Shown: positions 1 through 9,236, numbered from the stretch's first letter. The stretch is 64,000 nucleotides of DNA from Sutcliffiella horikoshii (GCF_021991925.1 NZ_RXZI01000009.1:1-64000); one strand, 5' to 3'. A program made the numbers and translations. The notes: generated from the sequence alone by a model not told the origin.

Positions 1-312
1 AAATCTTATCGAGATTGTCATCATCGGATGGATGAAGACAATTTGGAGTGAAAAATCTTATCGAGATTGTCATCATCGGATGGATGAAGACAATTTGGAG
101 TGGAAAATCTTATCGAGATTGTCATCATCGGATGGATGAAGACAATTGGGAGTGGAAAATCTTATCGAGATTGTCATCATCGAATGGATGAAGACAACTT
201 GGAGTGGAAAATCTTATCGAGATTGTCATCATCGAATGGATGAAGACAATTTGGAGTGGAAAATCTTATCGAGATTGTCATCATCGGATGGATGAAGACA
301 ATTTGGAATGTC
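1..312. repeat. Six tandem 52-bp hairpin repeats
   Basis: Units begin at 1, 53, 105, 157, 209 and 261 and are almost identical. The period is exactly 52 bp, so the reading frame shifts at each unit and the array is not coding. Each unit holds an inverted repeat with arms ATTGTCATCATC and GATGAAGACAAT (12 nt, one mismatch) around a 5-nt loop. The array may continue to the left of the window. A second array with the same period and design lies at 25271-25500. Confidence 0.9.
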
Positions 313-353
313 ATTATAGAGGCCATGAAGAAGACAATTTGCATAGACGCAAG

Positions 354-386
354 AAAGCCGAGAATAGCTGGTATTCTCGGCTTTTT
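354..386. terminator. Bidirectional intrinsic terminator
   Basis: A 12-bp perfect stem (AAGCCGAGAATA and its complement) with a 5-nt loop is followed by six T on the plus strand. It sits 10 bp past the stop of the minus-strand staygreen gene and separates it from the repeat array. Confidence 0.8.
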
Positions 387-395
387 TATACTAAA

Positions 396-845
396 TCAAT
401 ACCACCTATAATCCATACCAGTACCCCAGTACTCAAATCGGTTGTAGGTTGGGTCCGTTGAATCAAACTTGATCCATATGGGGGAATTAGTTAATGCAGG
501 CTTTGTTTTAAAGAACATTTTATCACCATAAACGATAGCTTCTAGTGCCAATGGCAATTCGCGTCTAAAGATCGTATTACGGAGAGCGTTCATAGCCGGA
601 CCATAATCTCCTACATAAACGTATACATAAAGGAACAAACCACAGTTAGAAATTTTCCATTCTGCAATAACCTCATCCCTCATACTTGTGATTTTGTCGT
701 ATGCAAACTGTAAGCCTATAGTCAGAAAAAGCTCCGCTGTTATGTCAGAATGCGTTAGTGTATATTTCCGTCCTAGGATTGGCTTTGTCGTTGTCACAAC
801 AGGCCTGAATTCCACATGTAGCTTTTCAGGATTTAATCTCCCCAT
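396..845 (-). CDS. Staygreen family protein (putative Mg-dechelatase homologue)
   Basis: This 149-residue soluble protein begins MGRLNPEKLHVEF and carries GRKYTLTHSDITAELFLTIG, which I recognise as the staygreen (SGR) domain. Plant SGR removes Mg from chlorophyll a, and some bacterial homologues have been reported to dechelate Mg porphyrins in vitro; the role in a non-photosynthetic Bacillus is unknown. The start is supported by GGAG 7 nt upstream of ATG. The gene appears monocistronic with a terminator directly downstream. No tetrapyrrole genes lie nearby, so context gives no help. Family call fairly firm, activity inferred only. Confidence 0.75.
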   Translation of the reverse strand: MGRLNPEKLHVEFRPVVTTTKPILGRKYTLTHSDITAELFLTIGLQFAYDKITSMRDEVIAEWKISNCGLFLYVYVYVGDYGPAMNALRNTIFRRELPLALEAIVYGDKMFFKTKPALTNSPIWIKFDSTDPTYNRFEYWGTGMDYRWY

Positions 846-868
846 AGATTAGCTCCAATCCTCGGGAT

Positions 869-887
869 GGGGACAGGCCCTTGACCC
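869..887. repeat. Dispersed GGGACAGGC..TGACCC motif, copy 1
   Basis: GGGGACAGGCCCTTGACCC lies in the gap between two minus-strand genes. Related copies occur at 1169, 1269, 15117, 15162, 18357, 32975, 34890 and 39745, always in or at the edge of intergenic DNA. Confidence 0.6.
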
Positions 888-904
888 GTTTTTTTGTGTT
901 GCAC

Positions 905-1093
905 TCAATCCACATTTCGAACAATCAAGTAAGCGATCAAACCTAGTGGACCGGTAGCGAAGACAATTAGTGCCCAAAGACAGCCAATGTTTGTACCGTG
1001 TTTTTCTTTTGCGTCTACAAAAACCCAAAATAAAATCACATAGCTCAGTAAATACATTACGGGGATGACGAAAAAAAGTAAGGATACATCCAT
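905..1093 (-). CDS. Small two-TM membrane protein, PLDc_N-like
   Basis: A 62-residue protein with two hydrophobic segments (about residues 3-25 and 37-58) joined by the short loop FVDAKEKHGTNIGC. The pattern VFVDAK..G.....W.L.....GP.GLIAYLI resembles the phospholipase D N-terminal-like membrane domain found in many tiny Bacillus proteins. GGAGGAA stands 8 nt before ATG. It is probably monocistronic. Function unknown; expected location is the cytoplasmic membrane. Confidence 0.65.
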   Translation of the reverse strand: MDVSLLFFVIPVMYLLSYVILFWVFVDAKEKHGTNIGCLWALIVFATGPLGLIAYLIVRNVD

Positions 1094-1168
1094 GATATTG
1101 GTTCCTCCCTCCGTACTTCTATATTTATATTACGGAAAAGAGGTTGAATATGTTTCATGGAGATTCTT

Positions 1169-1189
1169 GGGGACAGGCACGCCGCCCCC
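1169..1189. repeat. Dispersed GGGACAGGCAC motif, copy 2
   Basis: GGGGACAGGCACGCCGCCCC, a copy with a diverged right half, located between the small membrane protein and the dus2 terminator. Confidence 0.45.
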
Positions 1190-1210
1190 TTTTCTTTTTG
1201 ACATACACAA

Positions 1211-1243
1211 AACCCCGAGAATGAAAGATATTCTCGGGGTTTC
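1211..1243 (-). terminator. Terminator of dus2
   Basis: Stem AACCCCGAGAAT paired with ATTCTCGGGGTT around an 8-nt loop. In minus orientation it lies about 45 nt beyond the dus2 stop and is followed by TTTTGTG. Confidence 0.7.
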
Positions 1244-1268
1244 ACTTTGATTTTTATAGTTCGATTTT

Positions 1269-1287
1269 GGGTCAGGCGCCTGTCCCT
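1269..1287. repeat. Dispersed motif, copy 3
   Basis: GGGTCAGGCGCCTGTCCCT, an inverted-orientation copy abutting the dus2 stop codon. Confidence 0.45.
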
Positions 1288-2254
1288 ACAACCCATTTTC
1301 TTTTTCAAACTTATCAAGCAACGCACGTACTTCGTCTGTTGATTTCGTGTTCATGAGTTGATTTCTTAATTCCCCAGCCCCACGGAATCCTTTGACATAG
1401 ATCTTGAAGAAGCGATGAAGCTTTGAGATGGAGCGTGGCACTATTTCCGCATAATGATCTTGAAGATCCAGCTGCAGTCTTAATAGATCCAAATACTCCT
1501 TGCTGCTGTGCTCTTTCGGTTCTTTTTCAAAAGCGAAAGGATTCTTGAAAATACCTCGTCCAATCATTACTCCATCAATTCCATATTTCTCGGCAAGCTC
1601 TAGCCCCTTCTGACGATCCGGAATATCTCCATTAATGGTCAAAAGCGTATCCGGCGCAATACGGTCCCGTAATTCCTTGATCTCGGGAATCAATTCCCAA
1701 TGCGCATCGACTTCACTCATCTCTTTACGGGTACGCAGATGGATAGAAAGGTTCGCAATATCCTGTTCTAAAATATGTTTCAACCAATCCTTCCACTCGT
1801 CCACTTCCGTAAAGCCAAGTCGCGTTTTCACGCTGACAGGCAATCCGCCCGCTTTTGCAGCTTGGATCAATTCCGCGGCAACATCCGGACGTTGGATAAG
1901 GCCGCTCCCTTTCCCTCTTGTCGCCACATTCGGTACAGGACAACCCATGTTGATATCGATTCCTTTGAACCCCAACTCCGCCATGCCCATACTCATTTGA
2001 CGGAAATACTCAGGATTATCCCCCCAGATATGCGCCACCATTGGCTGTTCCTCTTCTGTGAAAAGCAAACGACCACGCACGCTGTCCTTGCCCTCCGGAT
2101 GACAATAGCTATCGGAATTTGTAAACTCTGTAAAAAACACATCCGGTCGCCCGGCTTTCCTTACAACAGAACGAAAGACAACATCCGTCACATCTTCCAT
2201 CGGCGCCAAAACAAAAAAAGGTTTCGGTAATTCACGCCAAAAATTTTCTTTCAT
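1286..2254 (-). CDS. dus2: tRNA-dihydrouridine synthase (YfjN-type)
   Basis: FMN enzyme that reduces uridine to dihydrouridine in tRNA. The 322-residue product closely matches B. subtilis YfjN as I remember it. Visible marks are the FMN-site segment [10 protein letters not shown] (residues 16-25), catalytic Cys105 in [10 protein letters not shown], the KTRLG segment, and TINGDIPD and GVMIGRG in the C-terminal half of the TIM barrel. I chose ATG at 2254 because AAAGGA lies about 10 nt upstream; an in-frame TTG at 2263 would sit too close to that site. It stands alone, with its own terminator at 1211-1243. Confidence 0.9.
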   Translation of the reverse strand: MKENFWRELPKPFFVLAPMEDVTDVVFRSVVRKAGRPDVFFTEFTNSDSYCHPEGKDSVRGRLLFTEEEQPMVAHIWGDNPEYFRQMSMGMAELGFKGIDINMGCPVPNVATRGKGSGLIQRPDVAAELIQAAKAGGLPVSVKTRLGFTEVDEWKDWLKHILEQDIANLSIHLRTRKEMSEVDAHWELIPEIKELRDRIAPDTLLTINGDIPDRQKGLELAEKYGIDGVMIGRGIFKNPFAFEKEPKEHSSKEYLDLLRLQLDLQDHYAEIVPRSISKLHRFFKIYVKGFRGAGELRNQLMNTKSTDEVRALLDKFEKENGL

Positions 2255-2509
2255 ATCAAACAAATCCTTTCCTATCCTACTAATCCACGCTCCATAATTT
2301 ATACCTATACCTTATATCATGCTTCCTACCTTATGATCAAACACATGTATCTTTGTCACATGTGTGAATGGAAAAATCCTTTCGAAAACCGACAATGTTT
2401 ATTTTAACGAAAAACGGCCCCCAATGGAATTTATTTAAACAAAATGCCAGAAGATACCTACTATCCCGGAAGGGTTTTTAGGTTAGGCTGTATGAGGAGA
2501 AACGTAAAA

Positions 2510-2541
2510 AAGGCAACGCCCAAAGGGGTTGGTTGCCTTCT
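2510..2541 (-). terminator. Terminator of the 2593-3126 lipoprotein gene
   Basis: Stem AAGGCAAC/GTTGCCTT with a GC-rich loop, followed in minus orientation by six T. It lies 50 nt past the lipoprotein stop. Confidence 0.7.
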
Positions 2542-2592
2542 TTTATACAAGTTTCGAGGCTCTAATTGAAAATAAGGAATTGCCGTATAAAC

Positions 2593-3126
2593 TTATCCCT
2601 TGCCTTTACCTTTCTTTTTTTCTCCTTGCCCAAAATGTATTGGTTCTTTGTTTTCTGCCAGTACAACCCCGTTTAAATCCATCATCCGGATATGTGGTTC
2701 TTCTCCATTGAAGAGCTCGGAATGCTTATATAGTTGGCGGACAATCGAATCTAGTGACACAGCTTGAAGGGAATTTTCCAGTGACTCGCCTTCTGCATTA
2801 TTAACGACTAGCTCCACCGTGTTTGTATCTACTAACTCTGCCCTCTTCAGCAGTACATCCCCTTGGTCGTTAGGTTCGGTAAACCTGTATAAAATGTCAT
2901 TGAATGTTTGCTCTGAGAGATAAATGTCTTCCCACTTGAAGTCCCTGGAATCAAGATCCATCGCTTCTAATTCTTCAGCAGTCGTGAAATCTCCCCTATT
3001 AGACATCTTTTTCGCTTGAACCTTATTGGCAACATTTTGGGCTTCATTCCCCGCCTTATCTCCATTGCCTCCACAAGCAGTAAGCAGTCCCAAAATAATA
3101 AAGACAATCAGTGCTTTTTTTAGCAT
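2593..3126 (-). CDS. Putative lipoprotein
   Basis: A 177-residue protein with an N-terminal signal peptide and lipobox LLTAC (Cys at residue 18), so it should be exported and lipid-anchored on the outer face of the membrane. The mature part is charged, with a Gly/Lys-rich tail (GEKKKGKGKG). A segment with ..YRFTEPNDQGDVLLKRAELVDTN.. has no family I recognise. Monocistronic, ending at the terminator at 2510-2541. Function unknown. Confidence 0.75.
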   Translation of the reverse strand: MLKKALIVFIILGLLTACGGNGDKAGNEAQNVANKVQAKKMSNRGDFTTAEELEAMDLDSRDFKWEDIYLSEQTFNDILYRFTEPNDQGDVLLKRAELVDTNTVELVVNNAEGESLENSLQAVSLDSIVRQLYKHSELFNGEEPHIRMMDLNGVVLAENKEPIHFGQGEKKKGKGKG

Positions 3127-3253
3127 AATGGTTAACCCCTTTCCCGAATTTAATCAGATGAGGGTTATTATTAGCTATTTAGGGGTTATTATTCTTGGGG
3201 ATGTTCATTACAATTCCATTTGTGGAACCACCAGATTCGAAAATAGGAGGTGT

Positions 3254-4516
3254 TCAGTCGTCCAAGCGGTTTGATTTTCGTCCTGCAACCTGACGCCTTT
3301 CCTTGATAAACATTACCCCCATCAAGCCAAAAAGAGAGAAGATTACCGGAATGAGGAAGCCGTAGTAGTATCCATGACCAATACTCCCTGAAGTTGACTG
3401 AAAATGATCCAATATATAGCCAAAAATGCTTGGCAGCAATACTGCGCTTAGGAATCCACCGGTATTCGCAAACCCGGTAACAATGCCTGATTCTGTGATA
3501 GGGAAAGATTGCCGAACGACTGCAAAGGTTAAAGAATTTGACCCAAATCCAAAGCCAATGATAAAGAAAAGGATAATCAGTAAGTAATATGGTGGATGCT
3601 CTCTAAATAAAAGAAAGGAAGACCAGCATACTAAAACCATGATATGAAAGAAAATATAAGGCCGTTTAATTTTCCCTAAACAACTTGAAAGCCATCCAAT
3701 CAGAGGTGCACCAATAAGCGCTCCAATGAGACTGATCATAATAAGTTGGCTTGCATCTATGCGTGACATTCCATACACATCCATTACATATGGAACTGCC
3801 CACGAACCGATAAACCCTATATATCCTCCGACAATCCCAAAGTGACAAAAGAATAATGCCCAAGACTGCCGATCCGAAAATATTCTTCGTAGTAGAACTG
3901 ATGTTTTTTCATGTTTTTTTTTAGTTTTTACGAATAGCGATTGTTTTGATTTTTTTACGAGTACAAAATAAAGAAAAAAACTACATAAACATAAAAGGAC
4001 CCCAGCAGAAAGAAACGCGCCCCTCCAACCAAGTAAGACAATTAATAGGGAGAAAGGAACAGTTGCCATAAGGAAACCCAGGCTCCCTGTCATTCCCGCA
4101 AAACCAATCAATCGGGTAAATTCCTTTTCATTAAACCATTGGCTTAAAATCAGCACCATATTTACCCAGATAGTCGCATCCCCTATCCCCGTTAGGATTC
4201 TAGCAGAAAATAGGACAAATTCATGTGTCCCAAAACTATACAAGATTGTACCTATCCCTGTAAGAGCGGCACCTATAATAAGAAAAAAGCTGGGTCCATA
4301 ACGATCAGCCAAAAACCCCATTGGTATTTGCAACCTAGTGTATACAAAAAATTGAATGCTTGTCACTAATCCAACCGTTGCTGCCGTTATGCCAAAGTCC
4401 GTCATCAATTGGTCTGTAATCAATCCCGGAGCTGTTCGTTGGCCCGACATCAATAAATATGTAAACAATACAGAAGTAAATATAACCCATCTAAATTTAC
4501 TATTTTGTTTGTCCAT
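3254..4516 (-). CDS. MFS transporter
   Basis: A 420-residue polytopic protein with about 12 hydrophobic segments. The loop between TM2 and TM3 has the MFS signature as PMGFLADRYGP, and the end of the central basic loop carries KKSKQSL..KTKKKHEKTS between the two six-helix halves. The sequence starts MDKQNSKFRWVIFTSVLFTYLLM. It resembles organic-anion or sugar-acid MFS carriers, but the substrate cannot be read from sequence. No clear terminator follows it; the lipoprotein gene lies 127 nt downstream. Confidence 0.85.
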   Translation of the reverse strand: MDKQNSKFRWVIFTSVLFTYLLMSGQRTAPGLITDQLMTDFGITAATVGLVTSIQFFVYTRLQIPMGFLADRYGPSFFLIIGAALTGIGTILYSFGTHEFVLFSARILTGIGDATIWVNMVLILSQWFNEKEFTRLIGFAGMTGSLGFLMATVPFSLLIVLLGWRGAFLSAGVLLCLCSFFLYFVLVKKSKQSLFVKTKKKHEKTSVLLRRIFSDRQSWALFFCHFGIVGGYIGFIGSWAVPYVMDVYGMSRIDASQLIMISLIGALIGAPLIGWLSSCLGKIKRPYIFFHIMVLVCWSSFLLFREHPPYYLLIILFFIIGFGFGSNSLTFAVVRQSFPITESGIVTGFANTGGFLSAVLLPSIFGYILDHFQSTSGSIGHGYYYGFLIPVIFSLFGLMGVMFIKERRQVAGRKSNRLDD

Positions 4517-4602
4517 CTTATCTACTCCTGTTAGCTTTTACCCTATATATATGGGTTTCCTGCCACAGTAGAAACAGTATTTCTTGTGATCGAAACAAAT
4601 AA

Positions 4603-4632
4603 AAATCCCCCAAACTCTTGTTTGAGGGAACA
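4603..4632 (-). terminator. Terminator of the BCCT gene
   Basis: Stem CCCTCAAAC/GTTTGGGGG (one G-U pair) with a short loop, followed in minus orientation by ATTTTTATTT, about 18 nt past the BCCT stop. Confidence 0.75.
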
Positions 4633-4648
4633 TATAACAGATTGACTT

Positions 4649-6238
4649 CTAACTAATCTTACGTTCTTTACCTTCTACTACCACATCTCTTCTTACATTC
4701 CTTTCCCAAGCACGATCCTCATCCATCATCTTCTTGGCCGCATAAATGGTCAAGAATTGGATAAGGATAATCGGTATTCCCATAAGGCCGGAAAGAACTT
4801 CAAGAGGTGCCAAACCACCAATCCTCATTAGCACAAGAGCAATTACCGTCACCACTCCAGCAACAATTAAACGCAGCCCTTTTGAAGGTTCATATTTACT
4901 CATATCCCTTGTGCCTGTATACGATGCAATAGTATACGTAGTGGAGTCAAGTGTGGTCGTCAGGAAAATCGTTGTAATAAGCACAAATACGATTATGACA
5001 ATTGTAGAAAAAGGTAAAGAAGCAAGTATTTCTGGAATGACTGCCATCGCAGCTTGGTCTTGGACGATTTGTAATACAGGAACTTCTCCCGTAAGGTATC
5101 GATCGACACTAAGACCACCAAGAACGCCAGTAGCAACCCATGAAATAAGTGTAGGTGCTAACAGATATGTCAAAATCATTTCTTTGATTGTTCTACCGCG
5201 TGAGATCTTTGCCGCAAAAATACTATGCAACATTGCCCAAGTGGCGCAATACGCAAACCAAAATACGGTATTGCTTTCCATAATGGAGTTCCCTTGGCCC
5301 AGCGAATTTGTAGAAAGAGACATATCTATATAATTCCTAAATAAAAATCCAATAGTATCAGTAAAATAGTTCAGGATGAATAGCCCAGGGCCTGCAATCA
5401 TGATGAATAACCCGAAAGCAGCAGCTAAATACATATTAAGCGTACTTAATCGTTTGATTCCTTTTTCAATCCCTAAATAAGCACTTGCAGAAAATAGTAC
5501 CACCCAAACAATGGTTACAAGTAACGTCAAACCAAAGGTAACCTCGATATTGGCCAACTTGGATAAATTATATGTAATGATGGGTGTTCCCAATCCAAGC
5601 GTGACAGCTGCCCCAGCGATAATACTGACTAAAAAAGTAACATCCAGTATTTTTCCACCGAACCCATCTGTGAATTTGTCTCCAAATATGCACCGGCATG
5701 CTTCCGAGATTCGCATCAACGGCTTTTTACGGACATGCATGATGTACCCCATAGCAGGAGCTGCCATTACAAAGATCGCAAAGACTTGAAAACTCCACAA
5801 AAACATACTATAAGAATTTCCCCATAACAATGCGTCTGCCGACATTGCATCCGTTCCAAATGGAGGTTCTAGTGCAACATTAGTCCATTGAATCATGCCT
5901 GTCCGCATAATGGTGGATCCTAGACCCATCGCAATTAAAATCGAAGCATATTCAAACATGGTGTACTTTGGTTTCTCAAATGGATCTCCAAGCACCACTT
6001 TCCCATACTTTGAAAATGAAAAAAATAAAGCGGCCGCAACCATTAACGCAGCATACCACATATATCCCCAAGTAAACATTTCCACAATGTGATTGAAAAT
6101 GTTATTTAACAGATTCAGGGACTCTGCTTCGTAGACTGCAAATGGAATACTAATTCCTAGAATAATGAACATCGATGGCACAAAAATTTTGTAGTCTATT
6201 AAGTTTTTTCTACTCTCTCCTTTTATTCCATTCATCAC
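4649..6238 (-). CDS. BCCT family transporter, divergent substrate site
   Basis: A 529-residue protein with about 12 TM segments; the hallmark ISRGRTI motif (in FAAKISRGRTIKEMI) places it in the betaine/carnitine/choline transporter family. The glycine-rich TM3 stretch is changed to AMGLGSTIMRTGMIQW, and the normally Trp-rich TM8 segment reads AYCATWAMLHS, so most of the aromatic cage for quaternary ammonium groups appears missing. The substrate may therefore not be glycine betaine. Start is GTG at 6238 or ATG at 6235, both following GGAGG. Monocistronic with its own terminator. Confidence 0.85.
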   Translation of the reverse strand: MMNGIKGESRKNLIDYKIFVPSMFIILGISIPFAVYEAESLNLLNNIFNHIVEMFTWGYMWYAALMVAAALFFSFSKYGKVVLGDPFEKPKYTMFEYASILIAMGLGSTIMRTGMIQWTNVALEPPFGTDAMSADALLWGNSYSMFLWSFQVFAIFVMAAPAMGYIMHVRKKPLMRISEACRCIFGDKFTDGFGGKILDVTFLVSIIAGAAVTLGLGTPIITYNLSKLANIEVTFGLTLLVTIVWVVLFSASAYLGIEKGIKRLSTLNMYLAAAFGLFIMIAGPGLFILNYFTDTIGFLFRNYIDMSLSTNSLGQGNSIMESNTVFWFAYCATWAMLHSIFAAKISRGRTIKEMILTYLLAPTLISWVATGVLGGLSVDRYLTGEVPVLQIVQDQAAMAVIPEILASLPFSTIVIIVFVLITTIFLTTTLDSTTYTIASYTGTRDMSKYEPSKGLRLIVAGVVTVIALVLMRIGGLAPLEVLSGLMGIPIILIQFLTIYAAKKMMDEDRAWERNVRRDVVVEGKERKIS

Positions 6239-6727
6239 GTAAAAGCCTCCAGCACTTTATCTCTACTCTAAGCCAGAAGTAAATACGTATTTGATTGTAG
6301 TGTTTTCTAGATGAACCAACGGCACCCTTCCATCACATTATTGGGACGATGAATAAATGCGGGAAGTGTATTGGTATCTAGATGATACGTCTTACTATTC
6401 CAGCATCAAAGAGAGATGATTTAAATTACTTTAAAATATCAAGGGGATTTCATGGTATGCCACGGAGGGGATATCCCACGTTTATTCCAATGAAATCCAC
6501 CTGAACATTTTCAAGTAGCATTATTATAACATAACATTCAGATAATTCCTGATTTGGGGTCCTGACACTACCGTCTGTGAGAAATAGGGACGGTTCCGAT
6601 GCTATCAGTTTGACAAATCCATGTTTGAATAACACTCCCGTCCCATCTGTTAACCCTTTCCAAATTGGTTTGCGCCCTCTTCTCTCGGGTACTAGTTTTA
6701 CATAAAGACTTTTAGAGGAGACGACAT
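6239..6727. other. Intergenic region, divergent genes
   Basis: About 490 bp between the BCCT and mscS-like starts, so it should hold both promoters. AGAGGAG precedes the plus-strand ATG at 6728. I see no RNA gene, repeat or credible coding sequence. Confidence 0.5.
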
Positions 6728-7627
6728 ATGAATGAAATTCTGGATAACACCTTGTCGAATACGACCATAACCAAGTTCCTGATTGCATTACTGGGAATTC
6801 TCATAATCACCTTTATCATTACCGGCCTGAGAAAAAGTGTTCAGCGCTATGTGAAGGACCACAGCAACTGGTATAAAACGAGAAAGACGATGAATATTTT
6901 CGGGTATATCCTCGCTGTCATTTTCCTCGGGATTCTTTATAGCGATATGCTTGGTGGCATCACGGTGGTTCTCGGGGTGGCCAGTGCAGGAATCGCCTTT
7001 TCCTTGCGAGAAGTGATTGCAAGTATTGCCGGATGGCTGACCATCCTCGTGGGCGGTATGTTCAAGACAGGGGATCGGGTGCAACTCGGTGGGGTCACCG
7101 GGGATGTCATTGATATAGGGGTCCTTCGAACGACGGTGATGGAGGCCGGCCAATGGGTAAATGGCGACTTATACAATGGCCGGATCGTAAAAATTGCCAA
7201 CAGCTTCGTTTACACCCAGCCCGTGTATAATTATTCCACGGATTTCCCATTTTTGTGGGATGAGCTTACGATTCCCGTCAGATTTGGCAGTGATTATACG
7301 TATGCCAGGGAGCTGATCCACAAGGTGGCCACGGAAAAAACAGAAGAGTACAGTATTGATGCTGGGGAATACTGGGAGAGAATGAACCGGAAGTTCGCCA
7401 TTGAGGATGCCACCACCAAACCCATGGTTACGTTAGCCGTCAATGATAACTGGGTCCAGTTCACCCTCCGTTATGTCGTGGAATACAAAAAGCGCCGAAT
7501 CATGAAAGATGCGCTTTTCACCGGAATTTTGGAGGAAATCGAACAGAGTGACGGTAAAGTGGAACTCGCCTCTGCCACCTACGAGATTGTGGGCGCGCCT
7601 CCTGTGGATGTGAATGTGAAGCGGTAG
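6728..7627 (+). CDS. Small-conductance mechanosensitive channel (MscS family)
   Basis: A 299-residue membrane channel that would release solutes on hypo-osmotic shock. N-terminal TM segments lie at about residues 17-36, 54-72 and 76-100; the pore-helix region is GVASAGIAFSLREVIASIAG, with the Gly/Ala packing pattern of MscS TM3. It is followed by the beta domain (VGGMFKTGDRVQLGGVTGDVIDIG) and an alpha/beta C-terminus. GAGGAG lies 6-8 nt before ATG. It is divergent from the osmolyte-type BCCT carrier, a plausible osmotic pairing (inference), and is followed by a terminator. Confidence 0.9.
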   Translation: MNEILDNTLSNTTITKFLIALLGILIITFIITGLRKSVQRYVKDHSNWYKTRKTMNIFGYILAVIFLGILYSDMLGGITVVLGVASAGIAFSLREVIASIAGWLTILVGGMFKTGDRVQLGGVTGDVIDIGVLRTTVMEAGQWVNGDLYNGRIVKIANSFVYTQPVYNYSTDFPFLWDELTIPVRFGSDYTYARELIHKVATEKTEEYSIDAGEYWERMNRKFAIEDATTKPMVTLAVNDNWVQFTLRYVVEYKKRRIMKDALFTGILEEIEQSDGKVELASATYEIVGAPPVDVNVKR

Positions 7628-7633
7628 TGTGAG

Positions 7634-7667
7634 GACCATGGGAGCGGCTCTCCTGTGGTCTTTTTTC
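7634..7667 (+). terminator. Terminator of the MscS gene
   Basis: Stem GACCATGGGAG with partner CTCCTGTGGTC (one mismatch), loop CGGCT, then six T; 7 bp after the stop. Confidence 0.8.
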
Positions 7668-7808
7668 CATCTCTGGAAAATGGGGTATGGAACGTAGGCA
7701 GGCGCATCAAATCCCCTTCAGTGAATGTCCCTCTCGGCTTGTTTTCGGAACAACACCATTATCCACTTAATTGCCTCCCCGACCCTTGTAGAGCAGAATC
7801 CAACATAA

Positions 7809-7834
7809 AAAAGCTTATCATCCCTGATAAGCTT
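7809..7834 (-). terminator. Terminator of the STAS gene
   Basis: Perfect 10-bp stem AAGCTTATCA/TGATAAGCTT with a 4-nt loop; in minus orientation followed by six T, 15 nt past the stop. Confidence 0.85.
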
Positions 7835-7848
7835 CAATCATGCGTAGT

Positions 7849-8865
7849 CTATACGATCCGGCGCCCGCTTTTGCCAAGGGCGTAGTAGATGCCATGCTGG
7901 AGGGTTTGCAGGCATTCATATTTCCTAAGATTGGTCAGGGTTTCAGAGATGACCATAGCAAGTTTTGCAGAAATGCCCACCAGGATAACTTCTGTGCCGA
8001 GGAGCTTTGCGGCGGAAGCCAATTTATCAATGAGATCTGCCGTATATTCAGATATATCGTTGTTAAAGGCGGTCAGATCCAGCAGCAGATACTGTGTTTG
8101 GAACTCGCCCAATCTAGCGAGTGTATTTTCAATCAAATACTCTGCACGGTCTTCATCGTAGGTGCCAATCAATGGCACCACCACAATTCCATCGAGTACC
8201 GGAATCATCGGAGAAGAAAGCTCCTTGACGAGTGCCTGCAGCATTTTTGTTTTCTCTTCCACCATTCTTTCAAGCTGGGAAATCTGCTCCGCTTCCTTCC
8301 TCCTTGAAAGCTCATGTATATTGTGTTCTACATTTACATCGGAAGGATAGTATTCCACTATGGTATTTACATTTTGGTCATTCTGGAGCTGAATGATTTT
8401 ATACCAGTAATTTCGCCCAAATAGCCCTGCAAACACTCCGGCATAGTGACAAGGCACAAATATGCCAGTAAATTTGTGATCATCCAGACTGTTCATCTTA
8501 TATTCCCAGTCATCTTGGATATGTAAGGTAAAGGTATTATCCTCTTCATTCATTTCTTTGATTTCAACTTTTCCCCATCCGGCAGGTGCATACGTGTTGC
8601 TTATCCATTGAACCACGTTGGTCATGTTAATATTCTTTAAATCACGAAAACCTTCGCCAACGATTATCCCTTGACGGTAACCTGTGGTTTCGAGTACCAG
8701 ATTCGTTGCTTCTATACCCGAAATCTCCCTAATGGTATCAAAAAATGTTTTCATAGCGGAGACCCAAAAGAATACCACGTCTCCACCATCAAAGAGGACT
8801 TGTCCAGTCTCCAGATCCCATTTCAGATCCACATCGCCTACTTTAATTTCCTTTTTCATTATCAT
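7849..8865 (-). CDS. XylR_N/V4R-like sensor with C-terminal STAS domain (RsbR-like)
   Basis: A 338-residue cytosolic protein. Residues 8-70 (DLKWDLETGQVLFDG, then GYRQGIIVGEGF) look like the XylR_N ligand domain; about 75-190 resembles the V4R small-molecule domain; about 190-220 is a likely coiled coil (RRKEAEQISQLERMVEEKTK); 220-338 is an RsbR-type STAS domain starting SSPMIPVLDGIVVVPLIGT. RsbR paralogues sit in the stressosome and feed the sigma-B partner switch; here the input would be a small molecule (inference). No rsb genes adjoin. The domain assignment of the N-terminal half is less certain than the STAS call. Confidence 0.75.
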   Translation of the reverse strand: MIMKKEIKVGDVDLKWDLETGQVLFDGGDVVFFWVSAMKTFFDTIREISGIEATNLVLETTGYRQGIIVGEGFRDLKNINMTNVVQWISNTYAPAGWGKVEIKEMNEEDNTFTLHIQDDWEYKMNSLDDHKFTGIFVPCHYAGVFAGLFGRNYWYKIIQLQNDQNVNTIVEYYPSDVNVEHNIHELSRRKEAEQISQLERMVEEKTKMLQALVKELSSPMIPVLDGIVVVPLIGTYDEDRAEYLIENTLARLGEFQTQYLLLDLTAFNNDISEYTADLIDKLASAAKLLGTEVILVGISAKLAMVISETLTNLRKYECLQTLQHGIYYALGKSGRRIV

Positions 8866-9236
8866 GTCTATACCTCGCCACGGTTATTTTTATAGATTAA
8901 TAGTACACGATATATGTAAAGTTTGCATGCGTTTTCACCTCATGTCTACATATATCTGCCATTTTTACATGTAGGATTTGACAAATGTTTTTATCATCAC
9001 TCTGTAAATGCGACACTGGTAATACTTCTGCGTGTCCTTATGTTTGCAAGCTTTTTTGGTGTCAAGGTCGCTTAGCGTACTTCTTAATTGATCATCCAGG
9101 TCTTCCTATTCTCCAGTTCTGTTTTGATTTCCAATCTTTTCATTTCCTGTTCCAGTTTAACCATCACCAATTTCAAATCTTATAATTCATACATCATTAT
9201 CCTGTAAATACCCTATTTACAAAATTTTAATAACAA
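8866..9236. other. Intergenic region
   Basis: About 370 bp between the STAS gene start and the rlmCD terminator. AT-rich; no credible coding, RNA or repeat element was recognised. Confidence 0.5.

Noticed and set aside
1-312. CRISPR array
   Set aside because: All units are nearly identical over their full length, so there are no unique spacers, and no cas genes are near.
204-461. Open frame running through the 52-bp repeats
   Set aside because: The period is 52 bp, so the frame changes each unit and peptides do not repeat; it crosses a terminator and overlaps the staygreen gene end.
6450-6788. 112-residue open frame on the minus strand
   Set aside because: Overlaps the start of the MscS gene and has no ribosome site or recognisable product.
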